9,940 nucleotides of DNA from JAHEYF01 sp045805185 (GCA_045805185.1 JBJMLS010000074.1:1-9940), one strand, 5' to 3'. Counted from the stretch's first letter, positions 1-7,625 are shown. Made by a program: numbers and translations. The notes: generated by a model from the letters alone, not told the origin.

Positions 1-1
1 T

Positions 2-355
2 CCTATTATAAAATATTCCAATATATCCAGAAATCAATATACTGAACAAAGAAATATAGGAACAGACACCTTAGTGTACTGGAGCAGACAACAAGTGAGC
101 ATTCATGGTGGAAATTCTGTTGGATTAGGAGCATTGATAGGCTTTAATATTTATGCAAATAAATATATTTCTTTAGGCTTTGAATTGTCCTCTTCATTGC
201 AATATTATAAAATTGGTGGCGATTCTTCAGTTGATTTCTCGAGCCAGTCAATTCCAAATCCAATATATCAACAAAAGGATACATACCTGGATTCTTATCA
301 GGGAGTGAAATACTCTAAACTTTTATCATCTATTCAAATTTCGATTCGCATTTAA
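2..355 (+). CDS. C-terminal part of a probable outer-membrane beta-barrel protein (5' end outside window)
   Basis: The frame is open from the first codon at position 2 to the TAA at 353-355, giving 117 visible residues, so the gene starts upstream of the window. The GTG at 74 is simply an internal Val codon. The visible part alternates polar and hydrophobic/aromatic residues in strand-sized stretches (GLGALIGFNIYANKYISLGFEL, then SSSLQYYKI, and a final KLLSSIQISIRI) separated by polar loops rich in Ser, Asp and Gln. This is the pattern of the last strands of a small outer-membrane barrel as found in Bacteroidota porin-like proteins. The last residue is Ile rather than the more usual Phe, so barrel membership is an inference. 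Base composition is very AT-rich (about 32% GC by hand count over the first 300 bases). The next gene starts 19 bases downstream with no terminator between them, so the two may be co-transcribed. Confidence 0.7.
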   Translation, partial: PIIKYSNISRNQYTEQRNIGTDTLVYWSRQQVSIHGGNSVGLGALIGFNIYANKYISLGFELSSSLQYYKIGGDSSVDFSSQSIPNPIYQQKDTYLDSYQGVKYSKLLSSIQISIRI

Positions 356-374
356 TTCACTAAAACAACCAAAC

Positions 375-2768
375 ATGAAAAAACAAACACTAGTTATTAC
401 AATCCTTCTTATTACATTTCAATATGTAAAAGGACAAACATGTGGATTGACTCAGGTAACTCATTCCCAATACACTTCGGGTTTTCTCCCAAGATGGGGC
501 GCTACCAATAGTTGCATCCAGAACTCCGTCATCCAGGAAAGCAGTTCAAACATTGGTATTGGTGCTACACCAACGAACGGTAAACTTGATGTAAGTGGAA
601 ATATAAGCGTTACTTCCGGAAACGGCTTTAAAATCGGCTCATCAACAATTTTATCAATAGGATTCGGCGGAACTTTTGTTGGAGATGCTGTTCCTGCTAC
701 AGCGTCTACTGATAATACCATTATGGGATACAGAGCCGGAGGTGGTACCGGAAACGGGTCCGATGGGTGTACTGCCATCGGCTATTATTCGGGTAATGTA
801 CTCACGGGGCTTGCAGATTATAATACTTTTTTAGGATGGAGAAGCGGTGCAATAAACACGAATGGTTCTGACAATGTATTTATAGGCGTTTCCGCTGGCG
901 CTCTTAATATTAATGGTAATAAAAATACAGCTACTGGTTATCAAGCCCTCAGCACTTGTACTGTAGACAATAACAACGCCTTCGGATACCAAGCTCTTTC
1001 ATTTGCCGGCACAGGTACGCCCAACTCTGCTTTCGGAACCTCTTCTAGCTACTCCCTCACAACAGGCATAAATAATAATTCTTTCGGTTTTGAAACGCTT
1101 AACAAAAACGTAAGTGGAAATTATAATTCAGCTTTTGGAGATCAGGCTTTATTTAACAATACAGCTTCAAATAATAATGCCCATGGTTATCAGGCTTTGT
1201 ATTCAAATACAACAGGAACTCCTAATACGGCTTTTGGAACAAGTGCGAGTTACTCAATAACAATCGGCACAAATAATAATTCTTTCGGTTTTCAGACGCT
1301 CAACAAGAACGTAAGCGGGAACTATAACTGCGCCTTTGGAGATCAGGCTTTATTTAATAATACAGCAAATTATAATTGTTCCTTTGGACACCAGGCATTA
1401 TTTACTAATACAAGCTCAGCGGCTACAAATGCCTTTGGTTATAAAGCTTTATATGCGAATACCAGCGGCGGGAATAACAATGCTTTCGGCTACCTCGCGC
1501 TTACTGCAAATACAACTGGTAGTGCAAACACCGCCATGGGACATGGAGCGCTTACAACAAATACTGCCGGAGCTAATAATACAGCCTTTGGGTATGAGGC
1601 CTTATTACTGTTAAATGGAGATAACAATACCGCAATTGGACATATTGCATTACTAAATAGTTCTACAGGGCACCATAACACAGCGACGGGTAGTGGTTCA
1701 ATGTACACAAATACTACAGGGTACGACAATACGGCATTCGGCACTACTTCTTTATATGCGAATGTAAGTGGCCATAATAATACTGCCGCTGGTTATTCTG
1801 CAGGTATCACTAATACCACAGGTCATTATAACACTTACATTGGCAATGGTGCGGATGGAAGCGGAACCGCCTATTCCAATTCAACGGCGTTAGGTTCGGG
1901 GGCCGCTGTTAATGCGTCGGATAAAGTCAGAATAGGCGATGCAACTGTAACTGTTATAGAAGGTAATCCGCTTAATTATACTTCCAGCGATGCCCGATTC
2001 AAGTTCAATATAAACGAAAATGTAAAAGGTCTGGAATTTATTAATAAACTTCGCCCGGTAAGTTACCAGTTCAATACCCAGCAGTTTACAGAGTTTTTAT
2101 GTCAAAACATGGCTGATAGTATTCGTGATTCGCATTTGAATGGAATCGACTTTTCCCCCTCTACCGCGCTCGTCCATTCAGGATTACTTGCCCAGGAAGT
2201 AGAACAGGCCGCCATTGCAACCGGTTTTGTGACAGACATTGTACATGCACCGGCCAACGAAAATGATAATTACAGTATTGCCTATGCCGGGTTAGTAGTT
2301 CCATTGATAAAAGCAGTCCAGGAACAACAAAGCATTATCGATAGCCTTAAAGAAAAAAATACGAAACAGGATTCGATCAATAATGCTCTACAGGATCAGA
2401 TCAACCAGATCGTAAATAATTGCTGCAATGGAACTGGTCAGCGCACAAACCAGAACAGCGGAAGCAATAACATTGCAGGCATCGATGTTCAATTGAGCGA
2501 TAAAAATGCAGTGGTATTAAATAACGCCGTTCCTAATCCTTTTGCCGAGCAAACCGTGATCGGGTATAACATTCCTGAGAACGCAGGCTTCGCACAGATC
2601 ATCTTTTACAATAACCTGGGACAGCTGATCAAAGCGGTGGACATTAAAACAAAAGGGCGCGGCCAGCTCAATGTATTCGCTAACGACCTTACGAACGGGG
2701 TTTATTCCTATTCACTCATCATCGATGGTAAATTGATCGATACGAAGAAGCTCATTAAAACGCAGTAA
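375..2768 (+). CDS. T9SS-exported repeat stalk protein with peptidase S74 (tail-fibre chaperone) domain
   Basis: A 797-residue surface protein, probably trimeric. Residues 1-20 are a Sec signal peptide (MKKQ, hydrophobic core, cleavage likely after VKG before Q21). A short N-terminal region follows, then residues about 113-510 carry many 20-25-residue repeats of the type NTAFGYQALxxNTTG, related to the head repeats of trimeric autotransporter adhesins. Residues about 536-640 form a peptidase S74 intramolecular chaperone domain: the SDARFK motif has Ser538 and Lys543 with the spacing of the known endosialidase Ser-Lys pair, followed by GLEFINKLRPVSYQF and GLLAQEVEQA. A heptad-like helix (about 640-682) ends in Cys683-Cys684. 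Residues about 708-797 are a T9SS type A sorting domain with PNPF at 720-723 and a terminal Lys-rich strand. S74 domains are known to assemble trimeric phage tail fibres and then cut themselves off; in Bacteroidota such genes are common on chromosomes. Role as a cell-surface adhesin or structural fibre is inferred. The repeat stretch is more AT-rich than the C-terminal third. Confidence 0.9.
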   Translation: MKKQTLVITILLITFQYVKGQTCGLTQVTHSQYTSGFLPRWGATNSCIQNSVIQESSSNIGIGATPTNGKLDVSGNISVTSGNGFKIGSSTILSIGFGGTFVGDAVPATASTDNTIMGYRAGGGTGNGSDGCTAIGYYSGNVLTGLADYNTFLGWRSGAINTNGSDNVFIGVSAGALNINGNKNTATGYQALSTCTVDNNNAFGYQALSFAGTGTPNSAFGTSSSYSLTTGINNNSFGFETLNKNVSGNYNSAFGDQALFNNTASNNNAHGYQALYSNTTGTPNTAFGTSASYSITIGTNNNSFGFQTLNKNVSGNYNCAFGDQALFNNTANYNCSFGHQALFTNTSSAATNAFGYKALYANTSGGNNNAFGYLALTANTTGSANTAMGHGALTTNTAGANNTAFGYEALLLLNGDNNTAIGHIALLNSSTGHHNTATGSGSMYTNTTGYDNTAFGTTSLYANVSGHNNTAAGYSAGITNTTGHYNTYIGNGADGSGTAYSNSTALGSGAAVNASDKVRIGDATVTVIEGNPLNYTSSDARFKFNINENVKGLEFINKLRPVSYQFNTQQFTEFLCQNMADSIRDSHLNGIDFSPSTALVHSGLLAQEVEQAAIATGFVTDIVHAPANENDNYSIAYAGLVVPLIKAVQEQQSIIDSLKEKNTKQDSINNALQDQINQIVNNCCNGTGQRTNQNSGSNNIAGIDVQLSDKNAVVLNNAVPNPFAEQTVIGYNIPENAGFAQIIFYNNLGQLIKAVDIKTKGRGQLNVFANDLTNGVYSYSLIIDGKLIDTKKLIKTQ
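711..1905 (+). repeat. Coding repeat array, about 20-25-residue NTAFGYxAL units
   Basis: Protein residues about 113-510 of the S74/T9SS protein repeat the core N-T/N-A-F-G-Y/F-x-A-L followed by a short N-T-T-G-type turn. Well-preserved examples include NTATGYQAL, NNAFGYQAL, NCAFGDQAL, NTAFGYEAL and NTAFGTTSL. Unit length varies slightly. Asn, Thr, Gly and Ala dominate, as expected for stacked beta-turn stalk or head repeats. Confidence 0.85.
1011..1412 (+). repeat. Tandem duplication of a 201-bp (67-residue) super-unit
   Basis: Within the repeat array two consecutive longer units align with a period of exactly 201 bases. TTCTTTCGGTTTT at 1079-1091 recurs at 1280-1292, and GATCAGGCTTTATTTAA at 1140-1156 recurs at 1341-1357. 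At protein level both copies read PN-S/T-AFGTS-x-SYS, NNNSFGF-x-TLNKNVSGNYN and DQALFNNTA. Most differences between the copies in the aligned core are at third codon positions, so the duplication is not recent. Confidence 0.85.
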
Positions 2769-2790
2769 AATTGTTTTTCATTTGATAGAG

Positions 2791-2817
2791 AGCCTCGCCT
2801 GAACAGCGGGGCTTTTT
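2791..2817 (+). terminator. Intrinsic terminator after the S74/T9SS gene
   Basis: Left arm AGCCTCGC (2791-2798), loop CTGAACA, right arm GCGGGGCT (2806-2813): an 8-bp stem with one G-U pair, running straight into TTTTT. It begins 22 bases after the stop codon. Confidence 0.85.
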
Positions 2818-3077
2818 AATTTCATAACATCCACCTTTCGCCTGAGCGATCAGCATTCTCTTTCGCTCAAAGCTTGTATTTTCCCTCTCAAAGTATTCCG
2901 TTCTTCTCATTTTGAGAAGGGCATTTTACAGAATCGCATACTCTTTTCTTTTCAATGCTTCTGTAAATAATTGAAACTCATCCGACTTAACATTTTTTTA
3001 ATTCCGCTTCCTGCCGGATGGCACTCGCTTGGCAATTAGCCCAGCGAAAGAATATTAATCCCTAAAAAAAAGAAGCC
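2818..3077. other. Non-coding spacer with two short perfect inverted repeats
   Basis: No plausible gene is seen here on either strand. Two perfect hairpins are present: TGAGCGA (2843-2849) with TCGCTCA (2863-2869), and CTTCTCA (2903-2909) with TGAGAAG (2913-2919, 3-base loop). Neither is followed by a T-run, so they do not look like terminators. A weaker, bulged repeat (TCGCTTGG at 3025-3032 with CCAGCGA at 3041-3047) lies about 30 bases before the lipoprotein start. No TAnnTTTG promoter element was found in the spacer, although the lipoprotein gene presumably starts its own transcript here because a terminator precedes it. Confidence 0.6.
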
Positions 3078-3890
3078 ATGAAAACTTACACCCAATTATC
3101 TGCCCTTGCGGTTTCAGTAGTACTGATCTTTTCCGCCTGTAAAAAAGAAAACAGCGTCAACCCTTCCCCTTCTTCTCCCGATACCAGCAAGCAGGGAAGC
3201 ATGCAGGTAAAAATGACGGACGGTCCGGCAAACTACGCCGCGCTTTTCATGGATATTACCGGCGTTGATGTGTACAGCGAAGAACAAGGCTGGGTCGCCT
3301 TAAGCAAGGAGCAGCAAAAAATAGATGTATTGGCCCTGAACAATGGTGTTACCGTTAACCTTACCCCGGAAACAACCGTATCCGCCGGAACCTACACCAA
3401 GATCAAGATCCGCTTCAGCGAAAATAACAGCATCGCAGTGAACAGCGGAAGCACCGGCGCCATTGCAACCATAGGATTAAAATGGGACGGTCCGCGCGAA
3501 GCAGAAGTAAGGATCGATCAGAAGATCACCGGCGGGGCCAAGACCGAAGTATTGCTTGACTTCCAGGTAGCGCAATCGATCTTCCAGGATGCCAGCAATT
3601 ACATTATTCGCCCAATGATCGCTGAAGTGAAAGACGCGAGCACCGGCATCAAAGGAATGGTGAAGGGAAGCGGCGCCGCTTCAGTGATCCTTACCAACGG
3701 CATTCACAATTACGATACCTACATCAATGCAAACGGGGAATTTCTCATCAGGGGCGTTGAACCCGGCAAATACGATATGATCGTGAGCCCACTTACAAAC
3801 TTACAGGGGACATTGTTAAGCCCTAAACGAATAGAAGGATTGGTTATCGCCAAAGGAAAGATCAGTGAAACGACAACAGTTCAATTCTGA
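3078..3890 (+). CDS. DUF4382 domain-containing lipoprotein
   Basis: A 270-residue envelope lipoprotein. Residues 1-20 form a type II signal peptide with a lipobox ending in SAC, so Cys21 is the lipidated residue; it is followed by KKEN and a Ser/Pro-rich linker to about residue 38. Residues about 41-185 match the DUF4382 family pattern: G-S-M-Q-V-K-M-T-D-G-P-A-N-Y at the start, then LFMDITGVDVYS, a W in a short hairpin and a TYTKIKIRF strand. The last 80 residues (GIKGMVKG, then YDTYINANGEFLIRGVEPGKYDMIV) resemble a carboxypeptidase regulatory-like / prealbumin-like beta-sandwich. DUF4382 proteins are frequent in Bacteroidota; their molecular function is not established. The ATG is preceded by an A-rich tract with AAGAAG rather than a clear Shine-Dalgarno. 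The gene is flanked by terminators on both sides, so it is probably monocistronic. GC content is higher than in the genes to its left. Confidence 0.9.
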   Translation: MKTYTQLSALAVSVVLIFSACKKENSVNPSPSSPDTSKQGSMQVKMTDGPANYAALFMDITGVDVYSEEQGWVALSKEQQKIDVLALNNGVTVNLTPETTVSAGTYTKIKIRFSENNSIAVNSGSTGAIATIGLKWDGPREAEVRIDQKITGGAKTEVLLDFQVAQSIFQDASNYIIRPMIAEVKDASTGIKGMVKGSGAASVILTNGIHNYDTYINANGEFLIRGVEPGKYDMIVSPLTNLQGTLLSPKRIEGLVIAKGKISETTTVQF

Positions 3891-3923
3891 TCCCGCGATC
3901 GAGCCACCTCATTCGAAAAATAT

Positions 3924-3956
3924 AGTCCCTTCGTTGGAAAACGAGGGGACTTTTAT
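3924..3956 (+). terminator. Strong intrinsic terminator after the DUF4382 gene
   Basis: Left arm AGTCCCTTCGTT (3924-3935), GNRA-type loop GGAA, right arm AACGAGGGGACT (3940-3951): a 12-bp stem with a single G-U pair. It is followed by a T-rich tail (TTTATTTTA). Confidence 0.92.
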
Positions 3957-4042
3957 TTTACAGGAATCAGAGCGCTATGAAGTTTAAAAGATAGCCAATG
4001 TGCTTCATTTGCGGCAATTCGCCAAAAAAAGAGGCTAAAAGA

Positions 4043-4071
4043 TTGACAAGCGCTGGTTTATACTCTATATT
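4043..4071 (+). promoter_or_regulatory. Candidate promoter of the M4 protease gene
   Basis: TTGACA (4043-4048) and TATATT (4066-4071) are separated by exactly 17 bases, a near-consensus sigma70 layout, with the ATG 18 bases further on. Read in the Bacteroidota scheme the same segment gives TTG, 20 bases, then TATATTG, one base short of TAnnTTTG. Either way the leader would be only about 10-12 bases. Confidence 0.5.
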
Positions 4072-4089
4072 GCGAGCAAATCGATCATC

Positions 4090-7000
4090 ATGCTTACATC
4101 TTTTCGCCTGGCAAAAATGGCAATGCTTCTATCCTGTTTTTCAGTTGCTCCTGCAATCATCGCACAGAACAGTGAATTAAAATTGGGCAATGCGCAGGTT
4201 GCGGGTTATAGCCCGGAGACCAATCTCCCGAATTTCATCCGTTTTGCCGCAGGACAGGAGATCAGCCAGGATCAGTTTGAGAACTGGGCCATGTACGCGC
4301 TGAACCTCGATGGAGCCATGAGCCTGAAAGCTTACAAAACAGAAAAAGATAATTTCGGTTTTATACATACGCGCTTTCATCAATATTATAATAGCGTCTT
4401 AATTGAAGGAACGAGTTTGATCACACACGCTAAGAACGGCAGACTGGTTTCGGTGAACGGCGATTTTATCCAGGACACGAAAGCTGCTACTACTGTTAGC
4501 CTAAGTGAAAAGGCAGCTTTGCAGAAAGCGCTCGGTAAAGTAAATGCAAAGCGTTATAAGTGGGAAAACAAGGATCATGAGAACGCGCTTAAAACAGCTT
4601 TCAATGATCCGGGATTTGGTTTCTTTCCAAAAGGAGAACTGGTCATTGTTCAGAAGAACGGAGAGAATTATTCCGCCGCTTCCACCCGCCTCGCTTATAA
4701 ATTCAACATTTACGCGGAAGAGCCTTTGTACCGCGCCTATATTTACGTTGATGCCAACAGTGGTGAGATCATCAATGAAAAGAACCTGATCTGTACCATT
4801 GATGTCGCCGGAACCGCGAATACAAAATACAGCGGGACACAAACCATAACCTGCGACAATTACGGAACAGGTCAATACCGCCTGCGTGAAACAGGGAGGG
4901 GAACAGGGATAGAAACCTACAACCTCAACAACTCCATGACCTATACCAATACCGATTTTACAAATGCTTCGTCCACCTGGAACGTTACCGGAACCAACCA
5001 GGCGGCAGGCGACGCGCATTGGGGAGCGGAAATGACCTACGATTATTACCTGCAGAACCATAACCGCAACAGCATCGATGATAACGGCTACAAGCTCCTG
5101 AACTATGTACATTACAGTACTAACTACGCAAATGCTTTCTGGGACGGAACTGAAATGACCTATGGAGACGGAAGCAGCACCCAGGGTTTTACCATTATGA
5201 CCGCGCTTGATGTATGCGGGCATGAGATCACGCATGGCGTTGTAGAAAATACAGCGAACCTGGGCAACGGTGAAGCAGGCGCGCTGAATGAGGGCTTTGC
5301 GGATATTTTCGGAACGACGATCGAGCGATTTGCGCGGCCCGCGCAAAATGACTGGCTCATCGGAGCTGATATCACCACCAACGGACAAGGTCTCCGAAAC
5401 ATGTCGAACCCCAGCCTCATGCAGCAACCCGATACTTACCAGGGAACCAACTGGGATGCAGGAGGAGAAGTACATACGAATAATGGCCCTTGCATTTACT
5501 GGTACTACCTCATGTGCCAGGGTGGAACAGGAACCAACGATAATAATAATACATACACTGTTAACCCGATCGGAATGACGGATGCGGCGCAGATCGCTTA
5601 CCGCGGCCTGACAACTTATTTTACAACCAATACCAATTACGCTTCCGCGAGAAATTACACCATACAGGCAGCGATAGACCTTTTTGGAAATTGCTCGCAG
5701 CAGGTGATCACCTGTACCAATGCCTGGTATGCAGTTGGAGTGGGATCACAGTACTCTGCTTCAGGCGTCATCACTTCTTTTTCAGCCGCGCAAACTTCTT
5801 CCTGCGCATTACCCGTGTCGGTTCCATTCAACAATACTTCACAAAGCGGTTTAACCTACACCTGGGATTTTGGCGATGGAACAACAAGCAATGCGGTTAG
5901 TCCGACACATACCTACACGCAGGCAGGAAACTATACCGTTAAGCTGATGGCGACAGGCTGCAGCTCTACAACGGATTCCACGATCATGACCAATTACATT
6001 TCGATCACCCCTCCCTCTTCGCCTGTTACAACAGGCGCTGCGCGTTGCGGAGCAGGAACACTAAGTCTTTCCGCAGCGGGCGGAGGAACACTTAACTGGT
6101 ACGACGGTTCCGGAACATTGGTAAACACGGGTACATCCTTTACCACACCTTCATTGAATGCAAGTACAACCTACAATGTTTCTTCTTCCGTGGCCCAAAC
6201 ACCGGTGACAGGAGGTCCTGCAACCAATACGGGCGTTGGCGGAGGGGGCTACCTCAATTATTCGCATTACCTGGTTTTTGATGTGAGCTCGCCATTGACC
6301 ATACAAACAGTTGACATTTACGCGCAGGCAACCGGCAGCAGAACAGTGCAGCTCCAGGATAATACCGGATCCGTGATTGCTACCAAAACCGTTACTGCAA
6401 CTGTGGTTGGTAAAAATACTGTTACGCTGAACCTTCATGTAAATTCAGGAACAGGTTATCGCCTCGTTGCCACAGGAGCAACTATTAACCTTTACCGGAA
6501 CAATGCCGGCGCGGTTTATCCTTATACAATTGGTTCACTCGTATCCATTACCGGAACAGATGTTACCGCAACGAATCCTGCCTATTATTATTATTTCTAC
6601 AACTGGACGGTTTTGAAAGATCCCTGCGTGAGCGCGCTGACACCTGTGACAGCAACCATCAACACGGGAGTCGGAAACGTGACCGTAAATTCCGCCACTG
6701 TATGCGCGGGAGATTCAATTACGCTGACGGCAAGCGGAGCGGCAAGCTATTCCTGGAACACAGGCGCCACTACATCATCCATAACCGTGGCCCCGGCGAA
6801 TACAAGCACTTATGTTGTGACCGGAACAGCGAGCGGCTGCAGCAGCGCCTCCGATACTTCAACTGTAACTGTAAATCCCTTGCCTTCGGTCAGCTTTATC
6901 TTGTCTGATACAACTGTATGCCTTAACAATGGCCCGGAAGTATTGAATGCAACGCCCGCCGGAGGAACCTTCAGCGGAACAGCGGTGAGCGGCAATAGCT

Positions 7001-7365
7001 TTGATCCAGCCGTTTCAGGAACAGGTATATTTGAAATTACTTATGTGTACACTGACGGGAACACCTGCAGCGCTACAACAAGCGATAGCATCAGCGTTGA
7101 CGCCTGTACAGGAATGACGCAGTATGCGGACAATCAACTCCTGCTTTTTCCAAATCCTGCAAATGAAGAGGTGGCAATTAAAAGCGCAGGAGCAGTGACA
7201 CTAAGAATGTTTGATCAGACAGGCAGGCTTGTGCTGGAAACTTCTTCGGGACAAAATACCGGGGATTTAAGAATCGCTACTTCATCCTATGCCGAAGGGA
7301 TCTATCAGCTCAACATTACCATAGGTGAAAAAGTAATCCGTAAGCGTTTGCTGATACAGCACTAA
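4090..7365 (+). CDS. Secreted M4 family (thermolysin-type) metallopeptidase with PKD/Ig modules and T9SS tail
   Basis: A 1091-residue exported zinc endopeptidase precursor. Residues 1-25 are a signal peptide (cleavage likely after IIA or IIAQ). An FTP propeptide lies at about 45-115 and a PepSY segment at about 137-230, both inhibitory chaperones of M4 enzymes. The catalytic domain spans about 235-553. Zinc ligands are His378 and His382 of HEITH with Glu379 as catalytic base, and Glu401 in NEGFADIFG. Asp405 and His462 (GEVHTNNG) correspond to thermolysin Asp170 and His231. Asp374, Glu412 and Asp421 keep one calcium site, while two ligands of the second calcium are replaced (Leu423, Ala426). 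C-terminal modules are a PKD domain (WDFGDG, 592-597), an Ig-like domain (about 645-702), an unassigned beta-rich region (about 703-850), two further Ig-like stretches (about 865-1007) and a T9SS type A sorting domain (FPNPA, 1020-1024). The loop between HEITH and Glu401 is one residue short and lacks the Tyr157 equivalent. An alternative start at Met10 would still leave a signal peptide. Confidence 0.95.
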   Translation: MLTSFRLAKMAMLLSCFSVAPAIIAQNSELKLGNAQVAGYSPETNLPNFIRFAAGQEISQDQFENWAMYALNLDGAMSLKAYKTEKDNFGFIHTRFHQYYNSVLIEGTSLITHAKNGRLVSVNGDFIQDTKAATTVSLSEKAALQKALGKVNAKRYKWENKDHENALKTAFNDPGFGFFPKGELVIVQKNGENYSAASTRLAYKFNIYAEEPLYRAYIYVDANSGEIINEKNLICTIDVAGTANTKYSGTQTITCDNYGTGQYRLRETGRGTGIETYNLNNSMTYTNTDFTNASSTWNVTGTNQAAGDAHWGAEMTYDYYLQNHNRNSIDDNGYKLLNYVHYSTNYANAFWDGTEMTYGDGSSTQGFTIMTALDVCGHEITHGVVENTANLGNGEAGALNEGFADIFGTTIERFARPAQNDWLIGADITTNGQGLRNMSNPSLMQQPDTYQGTNWDAGGEVHTNNGPCIYWYYLMCQGGTGTNDNNNTYTVNPIGMTDAAQIAYRGLTTYFTTNTNYASARNYTIQAAIDLFGNCSQQVITCTNAWYAVGVGSQYSASGVITSFSAAQTSSCALPVSVPFNNTSQSGLTYTWDFGDGTTSNAVSPTHTYTQAGNYTVKLMATGCSSTTDSTIMTNYISITPPSSPVTTGAARCGAGTLSLSAAGGGTLNWYDGSGTLVNTGTSFTTPSLNASTTYNVSSSVAQTPVTGGPATNTGVGGGGYLNYSHYLVFDVSSPLTIQTVDIYAQATGSRTVQLQDNTGSVIATKTVTATVVGKNTVTLNLHVNSGTGYRLVATGATINLYRNNAGAVYPYTIGSLVSITGTDVTATNPAYYYYFYNWTVLKDPCVSALTPVTATINTGVGNVTVNSATVCAGDSITLTASGAASYSWNTGATTSSITVAPANTSTYVVTGTASGCSSASDTSTVTVNPLPSVSFILSDTTVCLNNGPEVLNATPAGGTFSGTAVSGNSFDPAVSGTGIFEITYVYTDGNTCSATTSDSISVDACTGMTQYADNQLLLFPNPANEEVAIKSAGAVTLRMFDQTGRLVLETSSGQNTGDLRIATSSYAEGIYQLNITIGEKVIRKRLLIQH

Positions 7366-7380
7366 CCATTTGGACTGAAC

Positions 7381-7404
7381 AAAGCCATCCGGAGATCGGC
7401 TTTT
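7381..7404 (+). terminator. Probable weak intrinsic terminator after the M4 gene
   Basis: AAAGCC (7381-7386) pairs with GGCTTT (7398-7403). Two extra A-T pairs lie inside a one-base bulge, around a CCGGAG loop, and a TTTT run overlaps the right arm. The stem is short, so termination strength is uncertain. Confidence 0.6.
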
Positions 7405-7625
7405 ATTCAACAAACTGGATTGAAGAAGGGATTATAGATTCTTTTGTGCTCCCTGATCCATTATAATTATGGGCTTTAATCCTGGCATCAGTTCCTATTC
7501 TCATTGTTCTTCCTGTATAAAAACTCTAATCCGCAAAGGAACCTGTTTTATTGTGTATCTTTAGCTGAAGCCCAATTAAAATAAATTAACAGTGTCCATA
7601 TACCCGGAACAAGAAGAAAAATAAA

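Noticed and set aside
74..355. Treating GTG 74 as the true start of a 93-residue protein
   Set aside because: The frame is open from position 2 and the upstream residues have the same composition; a barrel fragment cut by the window edge is more likely.
711..1905. Repeats considered as a CRISPR array or non-coding tandem repeat
   Set aside because: The repeats are imperfect at DNA level, keep the reading frame and follow codon-position drift, so they are protein repeats.
375..2768. S74 protein considered as a prophage tail fibre
   Set aside because: It has a Sec signal peptide and a T9SS sorting domain and no phage genes are nearby, so it is a chromosomal surface protein.
3998..4180. A 60-codon + strand frame overlapping the start of the M4 gene
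   Set aside because: It spans the promoter and the M4 signal peptide in another frame, shows no domain or sensible membrane topology, and has no start signal.
4501..5475. A 324-codon open frame on the minus strand, antisense to the M4 gene
   Set aside because: It lies wholly opposite the M4 propeptide and catalytic domain, which carry unmistakable motifs. Its translation shows no recognisable domain and it has no promoter or neighbours on that strand.
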